Source: Sphingomonas sp.
GTDB lineage: Bacteria > Pseudomonadota > Alphaproteobacteria > Sphingomonadales > Sphingomonadaceae
DNA: 64,000 bases
NCBI GenBank assembly: GCA_017418975.1
Contig: JAFOMG010000002.1
Span: 170,125-234,124 of the forward strand
Direction: 5' to 3'
Part shown: piece after piece, positions 8,424-17,285 of the stretch
Numbering within the stretch: the stretch's first letter is position 1
How the letters are laid out: each line of letters begins with the position of its first letter
Translations under genes and position numbers: made by a program
Notes under the pieces: generated by a model
What the model was told of the DNA's origin: nothing
Database searches by the model: none
Seen by the model: the letters and a program-made list of their open reading frames with translations, nothing else

Positions 8424-8786
8424 TCAGGCGGCGGCGCGTTGCGGCCCGCGCAGCCCTTCCATGATCATGCGGTTCACTTCGATCAGTTCGCGGATCCGCT
8501 CGCGGCCGGCGATCACGTCGCTGGTGAAGCGGTCCACCCACAGGGCCAGGGAGATGATCTGCGCGCGCAGCTCACGCGGCAGGCCATTGCCCGCAATGCC
8601 GCAATCGGTAGAGAAGGCGTCCCACATCTGGCGATTGCGATGCAGTGGCGGCATCAGCAGCGCGCCCTTCAGGCCGCGCTCCTCCGCTTCCATCATCTCG
8701 CCGGTGATCTCGCCCAACAGCCTGAGCTCTGCCGAGCGTGGCGTTTCAGCCCGGGCACGGGCCGCCTGATAGGCACTAAGGGTCAT
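8424..8786 (-). CDS. flaF: Flagellar biosynthesis regulator FlaF
   Basis: 120 residues starting at an ATG with GGAG six bases upstream; an upstream in-frame ATG lacks one. The N-terminus SAYQAARARAETPRSAELRLL and the middle NRQMWDAFSTDC...LPRELRAQIISLALWV match the FlaF family. FlaF acts with FlbT in alphaproteobacteria on flagellin production: in Caulobacter FlaF is needed for flagellin translation and FlbT opposes it. FlbT is encoded in this window at 60422. A CCTAGAAT box, a variant of the shared flagellar box, lies 26 bases upstream and faces away from the HAD-domain gene. Confidence 0.88.
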   Translation of the reverse strand: MTLSAYQAARARAETPRSAELRLLGEITGEMMEAEERGLKGALLMPPLHRNRQMWDAFSTDCGIAGNGLPRELRAQIISLALWVDRFTSDVIAGRERIRELIEVNRMIMEGLRGPQRAAA

Positions 8787-8811
8787 GCTCGCTCCATTTG
8801 CTTGACCCTTC

Positions 8812-8819
8812 ATTCTAGG
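8812..8819 (-). promoter_or_regulatory. -10-like box CCTAGAAT for flaF
   Basis: The minus strand reads CGTCCTAGAATGAAGG, one change from the CCTATAAT class. No ftr-like palindrome is nearby. Confidence 0.45.
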
Positions 8820-8848
8820 ACGATCGCAACCGTTCCGGGTGCGCGCAT

Positions 8849-8856
8849 CCTATAAG
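8849..8856 (+). promoter_or_regulatory. -10-like box CCTATAAG for the HAD/methyltransferase operon
   Basis: CATCCTATAAGATTAG on the plus strand, 47 bases before the preferred TTG start. It is divergent from the flaF box, with the two boxes 29 bases apart. Confidence 0.5.
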
Positions 8857-8902
8857 ATTAGTGCGCCCTACCGAATTGCGGGCGCGCATCCGGGGAAAAT
8901 CA

Positions 8903-11302
8903 TTGGCCAACGCAATCCTTCCGCACGCGCTGCCGTCGGCACTGGACGCCTATCCGGGCGTGACCCTGCTCTCGCTCGACTGTTTCGACACGCTGCTGTG
9001 GCGAGACGTGCACGCCCCGCACGACCTGTTCGGCGCGCTCGGCGGCGCCAATCTCCTCCAGCGCAGCTGGGCCGAGCAGACCGCGCGGAGCACCGCCGCG
9101 GTCCGCCACCGCCGCAACGAAGTCCATATCGACGAGATCTATGCCGAGCTGATGCCCAATGCGAGCGCCGCCGAGCGCGCAGCCGCGGTGCGGGACGAGC
9201 TCGACGCCGAGGCGCGCCACTGCTTTGCCTTCCGGCCGACGGTGGAGCTGATGCGCGCGGCCAAGGCCAGGGGCATCGAGACGATCATCGTCTCCGACAC
9301 CTATCTCGACGAGAAGCAGCTGCGCGGCCTGATCGCCGCCGCGGCGGGCGAGGACGTCGCCGGACTGATCGGCCGCATCTTCTGCTCGTCGCACTACGGC
9401 AAGTCGAAGGGCGAGGGCCTGTACGAGCCAGTGCTCAAGGCGCTGAAGATCGCCCCCGACAGGATCCTGCACATCGGCGACAACAAGAAGGCCGATGTCG
9501 ACGGCGTCGCGCCGTTCGGCGTGAATACGCTGCACCTCGCCCAGTTCACCGCGGACAGCGAGCAGCGCATCCGCCTGGAAAGCGCGATCAGCAACATCTT
9601 CCACCCGACCGAGGCCGGCGTGGCGATCACCCACCAGCCGCACCGCGCGACGATCGCCGCCATCGAGCCGCAGCTGGACGATGCCGCCGAAATGCTCGGC
9701 TTCACCACGCTGGGGCCCGTCTTGAACGGGTTCGATCGCTGGCTGGAGGACGAGGCCGCGGCGTTGCGGGCGAAGCATGGCGGCACGGTGCATGCCGTGT
9801 TCCTGATGCGCGACGGCTATCTGCCTCAGCGCGTCCACCAGGCGCGCGGCGGCACCGGCCATGCGGTGGAGATCAGCCGCTTCACCGCCACCGCCGCCTC
9901 GCTGGGCACCGCCGAGGCAGTCGAACGCCATCTGCAGCGCGATATCTGCAGCGACCTGAACGTGGTGGCGAAGCAGCTGCTGCTCCCCGCACCCGAAGCC
10001 GCCAAGCTGATCAGGGACCATCCCCGCCCCGGCGCCTTCCTCAAGGCGATCCGGGATCCGCAGCGCATGCGCCGCATCACCAATGCATCGCGCGGCCTTG
10101 CCGAGCGGCTGGCCGCGCATGTCCGCAAGATCGTGAACCCGGCCCGTGGCGACACGCTGATGCTGGTCGACCTGGGCTATAACGGCTCGGTCCAGAACGA
10201 TGTCGAGCCGCTCCTCGCCCGCGCGCTGGGCGTGCGGGTTGCCGGCCGCTACCTGCTGCTGCGCGAGCAGTCGCGCACCGGGTTGGACAAGAAGGGCTTC
10301 ATCGGCCACGACGATTATGACTGTGCCGCGCTCGAGGCGATGTGCACGAACGTCGCCGTGCTCGAGCAGCTCTGCACCGCCGCCCAGGGATCGGTGATCG
10401 ACTATGAGAAGGACGGCACCGCGATCCGTCGCGGCAGCTCGATCAAGTCGCGCCAGTCGGACGTGCGCGACCGGGTGCAGGCGGGCTGCCTGCGCTTCGT
10501 GCGCGACGAAGGCAGCGTCACGATCCGCGCCCGGCGGCCGGCGCACGAGGCGATCCTGTGGCGCCGCGGCGCGGCGGGCGTGCTCGGCCGGCTGATGTAC
10601 GTGCCGCTGGAAGCGGAACTCGCGGTGCTCGGCGCGTTCGAGCACGACATCAACCTGGGTGTCGACGACACCGTATCGCTGTTCGACCCGGCCATCGCCC
10701 GGCGCGGCCTGCGCCAGCGCGGCCTGTTCTACATGAAGGGCGCCGAGCGCATGTATCTGCCGGCGGAACTGCACGGCGAGGGACTGGCGCTCAAGCTCAG
10801 CCTGCTGGCCCAGCGCCGCTTCGCGATGCCGCTCAAATACCGGGACTTCGTCGACACCTCGATCGCGCTGCCGCTGATCGTCGCCGACGGCAACCAGGTC
10901 TCGACCGGCACCGTGACCGCCACGCCGACCCATGACGGCTATTACCTCGCCCCCATCCCGATCGGCGACAGTCGCTTCTCGGTGGGCGTGCAGTTCGGCC
11001 AGCTCTTCGACTATGTGCAGGTGGAGAGCGTGGCCTTCATGCCCGTCGACCGCTTCCTGAGCGACAAGCAGCATCCCGACGGCAATCAGGAAACCGACGC
11101 GCTGCCTTCGCTGGAGGGCATGGAGCAGGTCGCGCCCCATCTCTTCCGCTGCGAGAACGAGTTCGCCTTCATGATGGTCCCGCCGCCGCCGCGACAGGAG
11201 GGCCGGCAGATGATGCTCGCCCTGGCCTTCCGCCCGATCGCCGCACGCCAGCCGGCCGCGCCTGCGCCTTCCCACGCCACGCTCCAGGGAGCCATCGCAT
11301 GA
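8903..11302 (+). CDS. Large protein with N-terminal HAD-like domain, probable surface/flagellin modification factor
   Basis: 799 residues if started at the TTG at 8903, which has GGGGA seven bases before it; a GTG at 8861 in frame would sit at the transcription start of the -10 box. Residues ~20-210 carry HAD motifs: LDCFDTLLWR (nucleophile loop D-x-D-like), IIVSDTYL (motif II), a Lys in YGKSKGEG (motif III) and HIGDNKKADVDG (motif IV). The remaining ~550 residues have no domain I can name, though LMLVDLGYNGSVQ resembles central regions of HAD proteins from glycan clusters. It overlaps a methyltransferase gene by four bases and lies opposite flaF. I infer a role in modifying flagellin or envelope glycans; the activity is unproven. 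Confidence 0.7.
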   Translation: MANAILPHALPSALDAYPGVTLLSLDCFDTLLWRDVHAPHDLFGALGGANLLQRSWAEQTARSTAAVRHRRNEVHIDEIYAELMPNASAAERAAAVRDELDAEARHCFAFRPTVELMRAAKARGIETIIVSDTYLDEKQLRGLIAAAAGEDVAGLIGRIFCSSHYGKSKGEGLYEPVLKALKIAPDRILHIGDNKKADVDGVAPFGVNTLHLAQFTADSEQRIRLESAISNIFHPTEAGVAITHQPHRATIAAIEPQLDDAAEMLGFTTLGPVLNGFDRWLEDEAAALRAKHGGTVHAVFLMRDGYLPQRVHQARGGTGHAVEISRFTATAASLGTAEAVERHLQRDICSDLNVVAKQLLLPAPEAAKLIRDHPRPGAFLKAIRDPQRMRRITNASRGLAERLAAHVRKIVNPARGDTLMLVDLGYNGSVQNDVEPLLARALGVRVAGRYLLLREQSRTGLDKKGFIGHDDYDCAALEAMCTNVAVLEQLCTAAQGSVIDYEKDGTAIRRGSSIKSRQSDVRDRVQAGCLRFVRDEGSVTIRARRPAHEAILWRRGAAGVLGRLMYVPLEAELAVLGAFEHDINLGVDDTVSLFDPAIARRGLRQRGLFYMKGAERMYLPAELHGEGLALKLSLLAQRRFAMPLKYRDFVDTSIALPLIVADGNQVSTGTVTATPTHDGYYLAPIPIGDSRFSVGVQFGQLFDYVQVESVAFMPVDRFLSDKQHPDGNQETDALPSLEGMEQVAPHLFRCENEFAFMMVPPPPRQEGRQMMLALAFRPIAARQPAAPAPSHATLQGAIA

Positions 11303-12117
11303 GCCTGTTGATCCATTCCATGTCCGAATTCTCGGACATCATCCTCCACGGCCTCCAGATCGCGGGCGCCCGCAACATCGCCGAGGTGGGCGCCGAGTTC
11401 GGCGGCATGTCGCAGCAGCTCGCCGCCTATGCGCGCGTGGCGAGCGGCAGCCTGACCAGCATCGATCCCGCGCCCAAGGCCGAGTTCCTGGCCTGGGCCC
11501 GCGAGACGCCCGAGGTGCGCCATATCGCCGAGCCCAGCCATGACGCGATGCCGACGCTATCGGGCATCGATGCCTGGGTGATCGACGGCGACCATAATTA
11601 CTACACGGTGATCAACGAGCTGCGCATCGCCGACCAGCTCGCCAGGCGCGACGGCAAGCCGCTGCTGGCGATCCTGCACGACGTTTCCTGGCCGTGCGCG
11701 CGCCGCGATTTCTACTATGCGCCCGAGCGCATCCCCGAAGAGCATCGCCATGCGCACAGCCATGACGCGGGCGTGATCCTTGGCGATCCGGGCTGGCACG
11801 AGAATCGGGGCTTCCGCAGCGGCGGCCATTTCGCCTGGGCGCTGCACGAAGGTGGCCCGCGCAACGGCGTGCTGACCGCGGTGGAGGATTTCCGTGCCGA
11901 GGCGCAGACCGGGGAGCGTCCGCTCGCCTGGGCGCATGTGCCCGCGGTGTTCGGCCTGGGCGTGCTGTTCGACAGCTCGGCGCCCTGGGCCCCCGCCCTC
12001 GCGGAGATGATCGTGCCCTGGCACAACAACAAGCTCCTCGCCGCGCTCGAGCAGAACCGGCTGCGCAATTATCTGGCGGTCATCGACTGGCAGGATCGGG
12101 CCGCAGCGGCGGCCTGA
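11299..12117 (+). CDS. Class I SAM-dependent methyltransferase, probable modification enzyme
   Basis: 272 residues. IAEVGAEFGGMSQQLAAY is the SAM-binding motif I region and WVIDGDHNYYTVINEL is the acidic post-I motif typical of the Methyltransf_24-type family that methylates sugars. The start overlaps the stop of the HAD-domain gene (ATGA), so the two are translationally coupled. Its position between flaF and motA suggests methylation of a flagellin glycan or another surface sugar. That role is inference from context only. Confidence 0.75.
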   Translation: MSLLIHSMSEFSDIILHGLQIAGARNIAEVGAEFGGMSQQLAAYARVASGSLTSIDPAPKAEFLAWARETPEVRHIAEPSHDAMPTLSGIDAWVIDGDHNYYTVINELRIADQLARRDGKPLLAILHDVSWPCARRDFYYAPERIPEEHRHAHSHDAGVILGDPGWHENRGFRSGGHFAWALHEGGPRNGVLTAVEDFRAEAQTGERPLAWAHVPAVFGLGVLFDSSAPWAPALAEMIVPWHNNKLLAALEQNRLRNYLAVIDWQDRAAAAA

Positions 12118-12120
12118 GCA

Positions 12121-12164
12121 ATTTGCCGGCGCGGCAACGCCGGCCGGCAAATCCTTCCTATAAT
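12121..12164 (+). promoter_or_regulatory. motA-chemotaxis operon promoter region with inverted repeat
   Basis: TATAAT occupies 12159-12164 within CTTCCTATAATTC. Just upstream, ATTTGCCGGC (12121-12130) and GCCGGCAAAT (12143-12152) form a perfect 10-bp inverted repeat. The arms contain the CGGCA/TGCCG half sites of ftr-like elements in an outward arrangement. The repeat could be a regulator site or a hairpin ending the methyltransferase transcript; it has no T-run. Confidence 0.5.
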
Positions 12165-12197
12165 TCTGGAAACAACAGGGACATCGGGCGAACCGCC

Positions 12198-13088
12198 ATG
12201 CTCAACGGCATCGGATTCATCATCATTCTCGTCTGCGTGTTCGGCAGCTTCATCATGTCGGGCGGCAAGTTCGAAATCATCGCGCATGCGCTGCCGCACG
12301 AGATGATGGCCATCGCGGGCGCCGCGATCGGCGCGTTCATCGTCGCCAATTCCATGTCGACGGTGAAGAAGGCCGGCGCGGGCATCATGCGCTCGTTCAA
12401 GGGCGGCAAGTGGAAGGCGCAGGACTATAAGGACCTGCTCACGCTGATGTTCACCGTGCTCTCCACCTTCAAGAAGGGGGGCGCCACCGCGCTGGAGCCG
12501 CATCTGGACGCGCCGGAGGAGAGCAATCTCTTCACGCCCTATCCGCGCCTGCTCAAGGACCATCATCTGATCGAGTTCATCTGCGACTATCTGCGCATGA
12601 TGACGGTCAACTTCGAGGACCCGCATCAGATCGAGGCCGCGATGGACGCGGACATCGAGAAGCATCACCACGAAGAGGCCGGCCCGCAGCACGCGCTGCA
12701 GATCATGGCCGACGGCCTGCCCGCGCTGGGCATCGTCGCCGCGGTGCTGGGCGTGATCAAGACCATGGGCTCGATCGACCAGCCGACCGAGATCCTGGGC
12801 GCGATGATCGGCGGCGCGCTGGTCGGCACCTTCCTGGGCGTGCTGCTGAGCTACTGCGTGGTCGGCCCGCTCGCCGCCAAGCTGCTCGAGACGCTCGAGG
12901 CCGACAGCAAGCCCTATTCGATCGTGAAGACCGCGATCGTCGCCTATGCCCAGAACCAGCCGGTCCAGGTGGCGATCGAGATCGCCCGCCGCATGACCCC
13001 CTCGGCCTATGCGCCGAGCTTCCAGCAACTCGAAACCGCACTTGACGAGGCCAAGAATGGACCAGTCCCAGTCGCTGCCGCTGCCTGA
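12198..13088 (+). CDS. motA: Flagellar motor stator protein MotA
   Basis: 296 residues from the ATG at 12198. TM segments lie near residues 5-22 and 32-52, and a second pair near 170-225 includes the family-typical ALGIVAAVLGVIKTMGSID. MotA and MotB form the proton-driven stator; the large cytoplasmic loop between TM2 and TM3 contacts FliG. The length is normal for the family. motA opens the chemotaxis operon while motB closes it, ~6.5 kb downstream. The 3' end overlaps the STAS gene by 32 bases. Confidence 0.95.
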   Translation: MLNGIGFIIILVCVFGSFIMSGGKFEIIAHALPHEMMAIAGAAIGAFIVANSMSTVKKAGAGIMRSFKGGKWKAQDYKDLLTLMFTVLSTFKKGGATALEPHLDAPEESNLFTPYPRLLKDHHLIEFICDYLRMMTVNFEDPHQIEAAMDADIEKHHHEEAGPQHALQIMADGLPALGIVAAVLGVIKTMGSIDQPTEILGAMIGGALVGTFLGVLLSYCVVGPLAAKLLETLEADSKPYSIVKTAIVAYAQNQPVQVAIEIARRMTPSAYAPSFQQLETALDEAKNGPVPVAAAA

Positions 13089-13380
13089 CGCCGAGGAGCG
13101 CGCGCTGCGCCTCCCCGTCCACGGCACCACCGTCACGGCCGAAGACCTGCGCGTGCGCCTGGTGCTCGCGGCGGACCTGGACGACGCGATCGAGATCGAC
13201 GCGTCCGAGGTCGAGAGCGTCGGCCAGGCCGTGCTCCAGCTGCTCGTCGCCGCGCGCGCCGAAGCGGCCGCGGGCGGCCAGGAGTTCAGCATCGCCAATC
13301 CCAGCCCCGCATTCGTCGATCGCGTGCAGCGCTGCCACCTGGCCGCGACGATCGGCCTCGAGACCGGAGACGCCCAGTGA
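13057..13380 (+). CDS. STAS-domain protein of the chemotaxis operon
   Basis: 107 residues starting inside the 3' end of motA, with GAGGCCAAG before the ATG. A single STAS-like fold is suggested by LRVRLVLAADLDDAIEIDASEVESVGQAVLQLLVAA. The usual phospho-acceptor Ser is not obvious, though S71-S76-like positions exist. STAS genes preceding cheY-cheA are common in alphaproteobacterial chemotaxis operons. Its molecular role here, perhaps binding a response regulator or the kinase, is not known. Confidence 0.75.
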   Translation: MDQSQSLPLPDAEERALRLPVHGTTVTAEDLRVRLVLAADLDDAIEIDASEVESVGQAVLQLLVAARAEAAAGGQEFSIANPSPAFVDRVQRCHLAATIGLETGDAQ

Positions 13381-13742
13381 GCAAGTTGATCCTTACCGTC
13401 GACGATTCGGCGAGCATGCGCATGCTGCTCAAGACGTCGCTGACCGCACAGGGCTTCCGCATCGAGAGCGCCAATGACGGCGAGCACGGGCTGGAGCGCA
13501 TGCACGAAGTGAAGCCCGACCTGCTGATCACCGACATCAACATGCCGAAGATGGACGGGTTCGAGCTGATCGAGGCGGTGCGCGCAGTCTCCGATTTCCG
13601 CGGCACGCCGATCCTGGTGCTGTCGACCGAATTCTCGGACGAGAAGAAGGCCCGCGCCCGCTCGGCCGGCGCCACCGGCTGGATCACCAAGCCGTTCGAG
13701 GCCACCAAGCTGGGAGCGGCGATCCGCCGGGTGTGCCCGTGA
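13377..13742 (+). CDS. cheY: CheY-type response regulator, first copy
   Basis: 121 residues starting at a GTG that overlaps the previous stop (GTGA). It is a single receiver domain: the acidic pair is DD at residues 9-10, the phospho-acceptor Asp lies in LLITDINMPKMDG, the switch Ser/Thr in LVLSTEF and the Lys in ITKPFEA. No output domain is present. It probably shuttles phosphate from CheA to FliM or acts as a phosphate sink beside the second CheY. Confidence 0.92.
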   Translation: MSKLILTVDDSASMRMLLKTSLTAQGFRIESANDGEHGLERMHEVKPDLLITDINMPKMDGFELIEAVRAVSDFRGTPILVLSTEFSDEKKARARSAGATGWITKPFEATKLGAAIRRVCP

Positions 13743-15916
13743 GCGACGAATTCGACGATATCCAGGCGATCTTCTTCGAGGAATGCGCCGAAGGGCTGAC
13801 CACCGCCGAGCAGGGCCTGTCGGCCATGCAGGCGGGCGACGTCTCGGCCGAAGTGATCGCCGGCGTGTTCCGCGCGGTCCATTCGATCAAGGGCGGCGCC
13901 GGCGCGTTCGGCCATGCCGATCTCACCGCCTTCGCGCACAAGTTCGAGAATGTCCTCGACGAAGTGCGCGGCGGCAAGATCCCGCCGAGCCCCGGCGTGG
14001 TCAAGGTGATGCTGAGCGCCTTCGACATACTCAGCGACCATGTGGAATCGGCCAAGGGCCTGGCGCCCCGCCCCGCCGACCAGGCGGCGCTGGCCGCGCT
14101 CGAGCAGGTTCTCGCGAACAAGGGCGCCGATGACGGCACGCCCGCTGCGAGCCCCGCCCCGGCCCCGGCGGCAGAAGAGGCCCCGGCCGCGCCCGCCGGG
14201 GACGCGGACGAGTTCGGCTTCGTGCCGATGGCCGTGTCGCTCGACGATTTCGACGCGCCCGCCGAGGCTCCGGCCGCGGACACCGCCTGGATCGTCACCT
14301 TCAAGCCGTCGCGCGCCGCGCTCGCCAATGCCGGCGAGCCGCTGCTGATCATCCGCGAGCTCGAGGCGCTGGGCGGCGAGGTCGTCGCGGTCGACACCGC
14401 GGCGGTGCCGCCGCTGCGCGACCTCGATCCCGAGGACGCCTATCTCACCTGGACGCTGCGCGTGCCGGGCGACGTTGCCGAGGGCGACATCAACGACTGT
14501 TTCGACTTCGTCGCGCCGGATTCGGTCGTCGAGGTCCGCCGTGACCAGGCCCCCGCCCCGGTGGCCGAGGCCGAGGCCGCGCCAGCCGCGATCGCCGACG
14601 AGTTCGGCTTCGTGCCCGTGTCCGCCGGCATCGAGGACTTCGCCGCCGAGATGCAGCGGGTCGTCGAGACGATCGCAGCTGCCTCGCCCCCGATCAGCGG
14701 CATCGAGACGCCGGCCATCGCCCCCAAGGCGGGCGGCGAGGCGCAGCAGACGATCCGCGTCGACCTGGGCAAGCTCGACCTGCTGCTTAACCTGGTCGGC
14801 GAGCTGGTGATCCGCAACTCGATCCTGGCCGACCGGCTCTCGCCGGCCGATCGCCAGCGCGTCGAGCTGCCCGAGCTGGCGCGGCTGACGCGCCAGATCC
14901 AGGACAATGTGATGTCGCTGCGCGCGCAGCCGATCAAGCAGGCCTTCAGCCGCGTGCCGCGCATGCTGCGCGACCTTTCGGTGGAGACCGGCAAGCAGAT
15001 CCTGCTCGAGACCGTGGGCGAGACCACCGAAGTCGACAAGGGCGTGATCGAGAAGATCGGCGATCCGCTGACCCATATGATCCGCAACGCCGCCGACCAT
15101 GGGCTGGAAAGCGCCGAGGAGCGCATCGCCGCCGGCAAGAGCCCCGAGGGCACGATCAAGCTTTCGGCCGAGCAGCGCGGCGCCCGCATCTTCGTGCGGG
15201 TGCAGGACAATGGCCGCGGCATCAATCGCGAGAAGGTCCGCGCCAAGGCCGTCGAGAAGGGCATCATCGGCGCCGACGCGCAGCTGTCGAACGAAGAGAT
15301 CGACCAGCTGATCTGCGCGCCGGGCTTCTCGACCGCCGACACGATCTCGAACATCTCCGGCCGCGGCGTCGGCATGGACGTCGTCCGCTCGAACGTCGAG
15401 GCGCTGGGCGGCCGGGTGGAGATCCACTCGGTCCCGGGCGAAGGCACCACCTTCACGATGATCCTGCCGCTCACCCTGGCGATCCTGGACGGCATGATCG
15501 TCCGCCTCGCCGGCCAGCGCTTCGTGCTGCCGCTCGCACATGTGCTCGAAACGGTGCAGCCCGAGCCGGGCCAGGTGAAGCGCACCTCGCCCGACAGCGA
15601 AGTGATCGACATGCGCGGCGAATATGTCCCGGTGAAGCGCGCCACCGAGATCTTCGGCCTCAACGACGACCGCGCGATCGAGGACAGCCTGGTCGTGATC
15701 GTCGAGAACGAAGGCTCGGGCAAGGTCGGGCTGGTGGTCGACACGATCGACGACCGCCGCGAGGTGGTGATCAAGAGCCTCGACCAGAATCTCCATCCGA
15801 TCCGCGGCCTGGGCGGCGCCACCATCCTCGGCGACGGCTCGATCGCGCTCATCCTCGACATCGAGGCGCTCGTCGCCTCGACCAACCGCTTCACGCCGAA
15901 AGGACTGGCAGCATGA
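13739..15916 (+). CDS. cheA: Chemotaxis histidine kinase CheA
   Basis: 725 residues from the GTG at 13739, overlapping the CheY stop. The P1 HPt domain has VHSIKGGAGAFG with the phospho-accepting His near residue 48. An Ala/Pro-rich linker (~130-160) follows, then a region around 180-260 that may hold the response-regulator-binding P2 domain, dimerisation P3 beginning QTIRVDLGKLDLLLNLVGEL, and a GHKL ATPase (P4) with MIRNAADHGLE, VQDNGRGIN and SGRGVGMDVV. A CheW-like P5 domain ends the protein. The motif DEFGFVP occurs twice (~158 and ~288), marking a repeated linker element. It phosphorylates the CheY and CheB proteins encoded beside it. Confidence 0.96.
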   Translation: MSDEFDDIQAIFFEECAEGLTTAEQGLSAMQAGDVSAEVIAGVFRAVHSIKGGAGAFGHADLTAFAHKFENVLDEVRGGKIPPSPGVVKVMLSAFDILSDHVESAKGLAPRPADQAALAALEQVLANKGADDGTPAASPAPAPAAEEAPAAPAGDADEFGFVPMAVSLDDFDAPAEAPAADTAWIVTFKPSRAALANAGEPLLIIRELEALGGEVVAVDTAAVPPLRDLDPEDAYLTWTLRVPGDVAEGDINDCFDFVAPDSVVEVRRDQAPAPVAEAEAAPAAIADEFGFVPVSAGIEDFAAEMQRVVETIAAASPPISGIETPAIAPKAGGEAQQTIRVDLGKLDLLLNLVGELVIRNSILADRLSPADRQRVELPELARLTRQIQDNVMSLRAQPIKQAFSRVPRMLRDLSVETGKQILLETVGETTEVDKGVIEKIGDPLTHMIRNAADHGLESAEERIAAGKSPEGTIKLSAEQRGARIFVRVQDNGRGINREKVRAKAVEKGIIGADAQLSNEEIDQLICAPGFSTADTISNISGRGVGMDVVRSNVEALGGRVEIHSVPGEGTTFTMILPLTLAILDGMIVRLAGQRFVLPLAHVLETVQPEPGQVKRTSPDSEVIDMRGEYVPVKRATEIFGLNDDRAIEDSLVVIVENEGSGKVGLVVDTIDDRREVVIKSLDQNLHPIRGLGGATILGDGSIALILDIEALVASTNRFTPKGLAA

Positions 15917-16410
15917 CCACCACCAACGACAACGCCGGCACCGACCGCAAGATCGTCACCTTCTCGCTCGCCCAGCAGACCTTCGGGATCGACATGCGGG
16001 CGCTGATCGAGATCCGCGAATGGGACGAGCCCACCCCGCTCCCCAATGTCCCGGGCTTCATCAAGGGCGTGACCAACCTGCGCGGCAATGTGGTTCCCGT
16101 CGTCGGCCTCGCCGAGCGGCTGGGCTGGGAGCCGAGCGCGATCCATGCCCGCTCGTGCATCCTCGTCGTCCATATCGCGGGCAAGCAGGCCGGCTTCCTG
16201 GTCGATGAAGTCAACGACATCGTCGCGATCGGCGAGGCCGAGATCCAGCCGGCGCCCGAGGTCGAGACGATCGAGCCGAGCGTGATCGCCGGCCTGGTGC
16301 GCATCGCGACCCGCCAGAAGGACGGCACGCGGGACGAGAAGGGCACGATGGTGCTGCTGCTCGATCTCGACGCGCTGAGCCTGACCAAGCATCTGGACAT
16401 CGCAGCGTGA
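15913..16410 (+). CDS. cheW: Chemotaxis coupling protein CheW
   Basis: 165 residues, overlapping cheA by four bases. The CheW/SH3-like fold shows FSLAQQTFGIDMRALIEIREW, the conserved GVTNLRGNVVPVVGLAERLG and GFLVDEVNDIV. It bridges the receptors encoded at 1347-5197, among others, to CheA at the membrane array. Confidence 0.95.
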   Translation: MTTTNDNAGTDRKIVTFSLAQQTFGIDMRALIEIREWDEPTPLPNVPGFIKGVTNLRGNVVPVVGLAERLGWEPSAIHARSCILVVHIAGKQAGFLVDEVNDIVAIGEAEIQPAPEVETIEPSVIAGLVRIATRQKDGTRDEKGTMVLLLDLDALSLTKHLDIAA

Positions 16411-17285
16411 CCGCCGCCGGGGGCGCCCTGGCGCCTGCCGGCGTCGCCACGGCCATGACGGGCAGCAACGCGGAGCTCACGCCCCGCGACTTCGCCGCCA
16501 TCGCCGCGATCATGCACGAGGATGCGCGCATCGCGCTGAGCGCGGCGAAGACCACGCTCGTCCAGTCGCGCCTGGGGCGCCGGCTGCGCGAGCATGGCCT
16601 GGCCAGGTTCTCGGAATATGTCGCGCTGGTGCAGAGCGATCCGGCGGAACGCCATGCGATGGTGGTGGCGCTGACCACCAACCACACGCACTTCTTCCGC
16701 GAGCCGCATCATTTCGACCATTTCCGCGAGGCCGTGCTGCCGGCGCTCAAGCGCAAGCAGGGCCCGGTGCGGATCTGGTCGGCGGGCTGCTCGTCGGGCG
16801 AAGAAGTCTATACGATCGCCATGTGCCTGCTGGGCACGGACCGCACGTCCGCTTCCTGGCTGCGCAATGCCGATGTCCGCCTGCTGGCGACCGACATCGC
16901 CCCCCATGTGGTGGAATCGGTGAAGCGCGGCTTCTATGCCGACAGCACTGCCGAAGCGGTGCCCGAGCCCTGGCGCGGCCTGTGGATGAAGCCCGTCCAG
17001 GGCGGCTTCCAGATGGCGGACGAGGCGCGGGCGCTGGTGACGGCCCGGGTGCTCAACCTGTTCGAGCCCTGGCCGCTCCGCGCCGCCTATGACGTGATCT
17101 TCTGCCGCAACGTGATGATCTATTTCGGCGATCCCGCGAAGGAGGAGCTGGAGGCGGGTTTCGTCGACCAGCTCGCCGCCGGCGGCCATCTCTATATCGG
17201 TCATTCCGAGCGACTGATCGGCCCGGCGGCGCGCCAGATGCGCTCGTGCGGGCACACCATCTACCAGAAGCCGGAGGTGCACTGA
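16407..17285 (+). CDS. cheR: Chemoreceptor methyltransferase CheR
   Basis: 292 residues starting at a GTG overlapping the cheW stop. The N-terminal helical CheR domain (~25-85) contains TTNHTHFFREPHHF. The SAM-binding domain has IWSAGCSSGEEVYTIAM and DVIFCRNVMIYF. CheR methylates Glu residues of the receptors. The W-x-x-F tails of the two receptors in this window would suit tethering of CheR. Confidence 0.95.
   Translation: MTAAGGALAPAGVATAMTGSNAELTPRDFAAIAAIMHEDARIALSAAKTTLVQSRLGRRLREHGLARFSEYVALVQSDPAERHAMVVALTTNHTHFFREPHHFDHFREAVLPALKRKQGPVRIWSAGCSSGEEVYTIAMCLLGTDRTSASWLRNADVRLLATDIAPHVVESVKRGFYADSTAEAVPEPWRGLWMKPVQGGFQMADEARALVTARVLNLFEPWPLRAAYDVIFCRNVMIYFGDPAKEELEAGFVDQLAAGGHLYIGHSERLIGPAARQMRSCGHTIYQKPEVH

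Noticed and set aside
13286-15796. 836-codon minus-strand frame opposite cheA
   Set aside because: Antisense shadow; composition is His/Arg/Ala-Asp rich with no motif, and cheA is intact on the plus strand.
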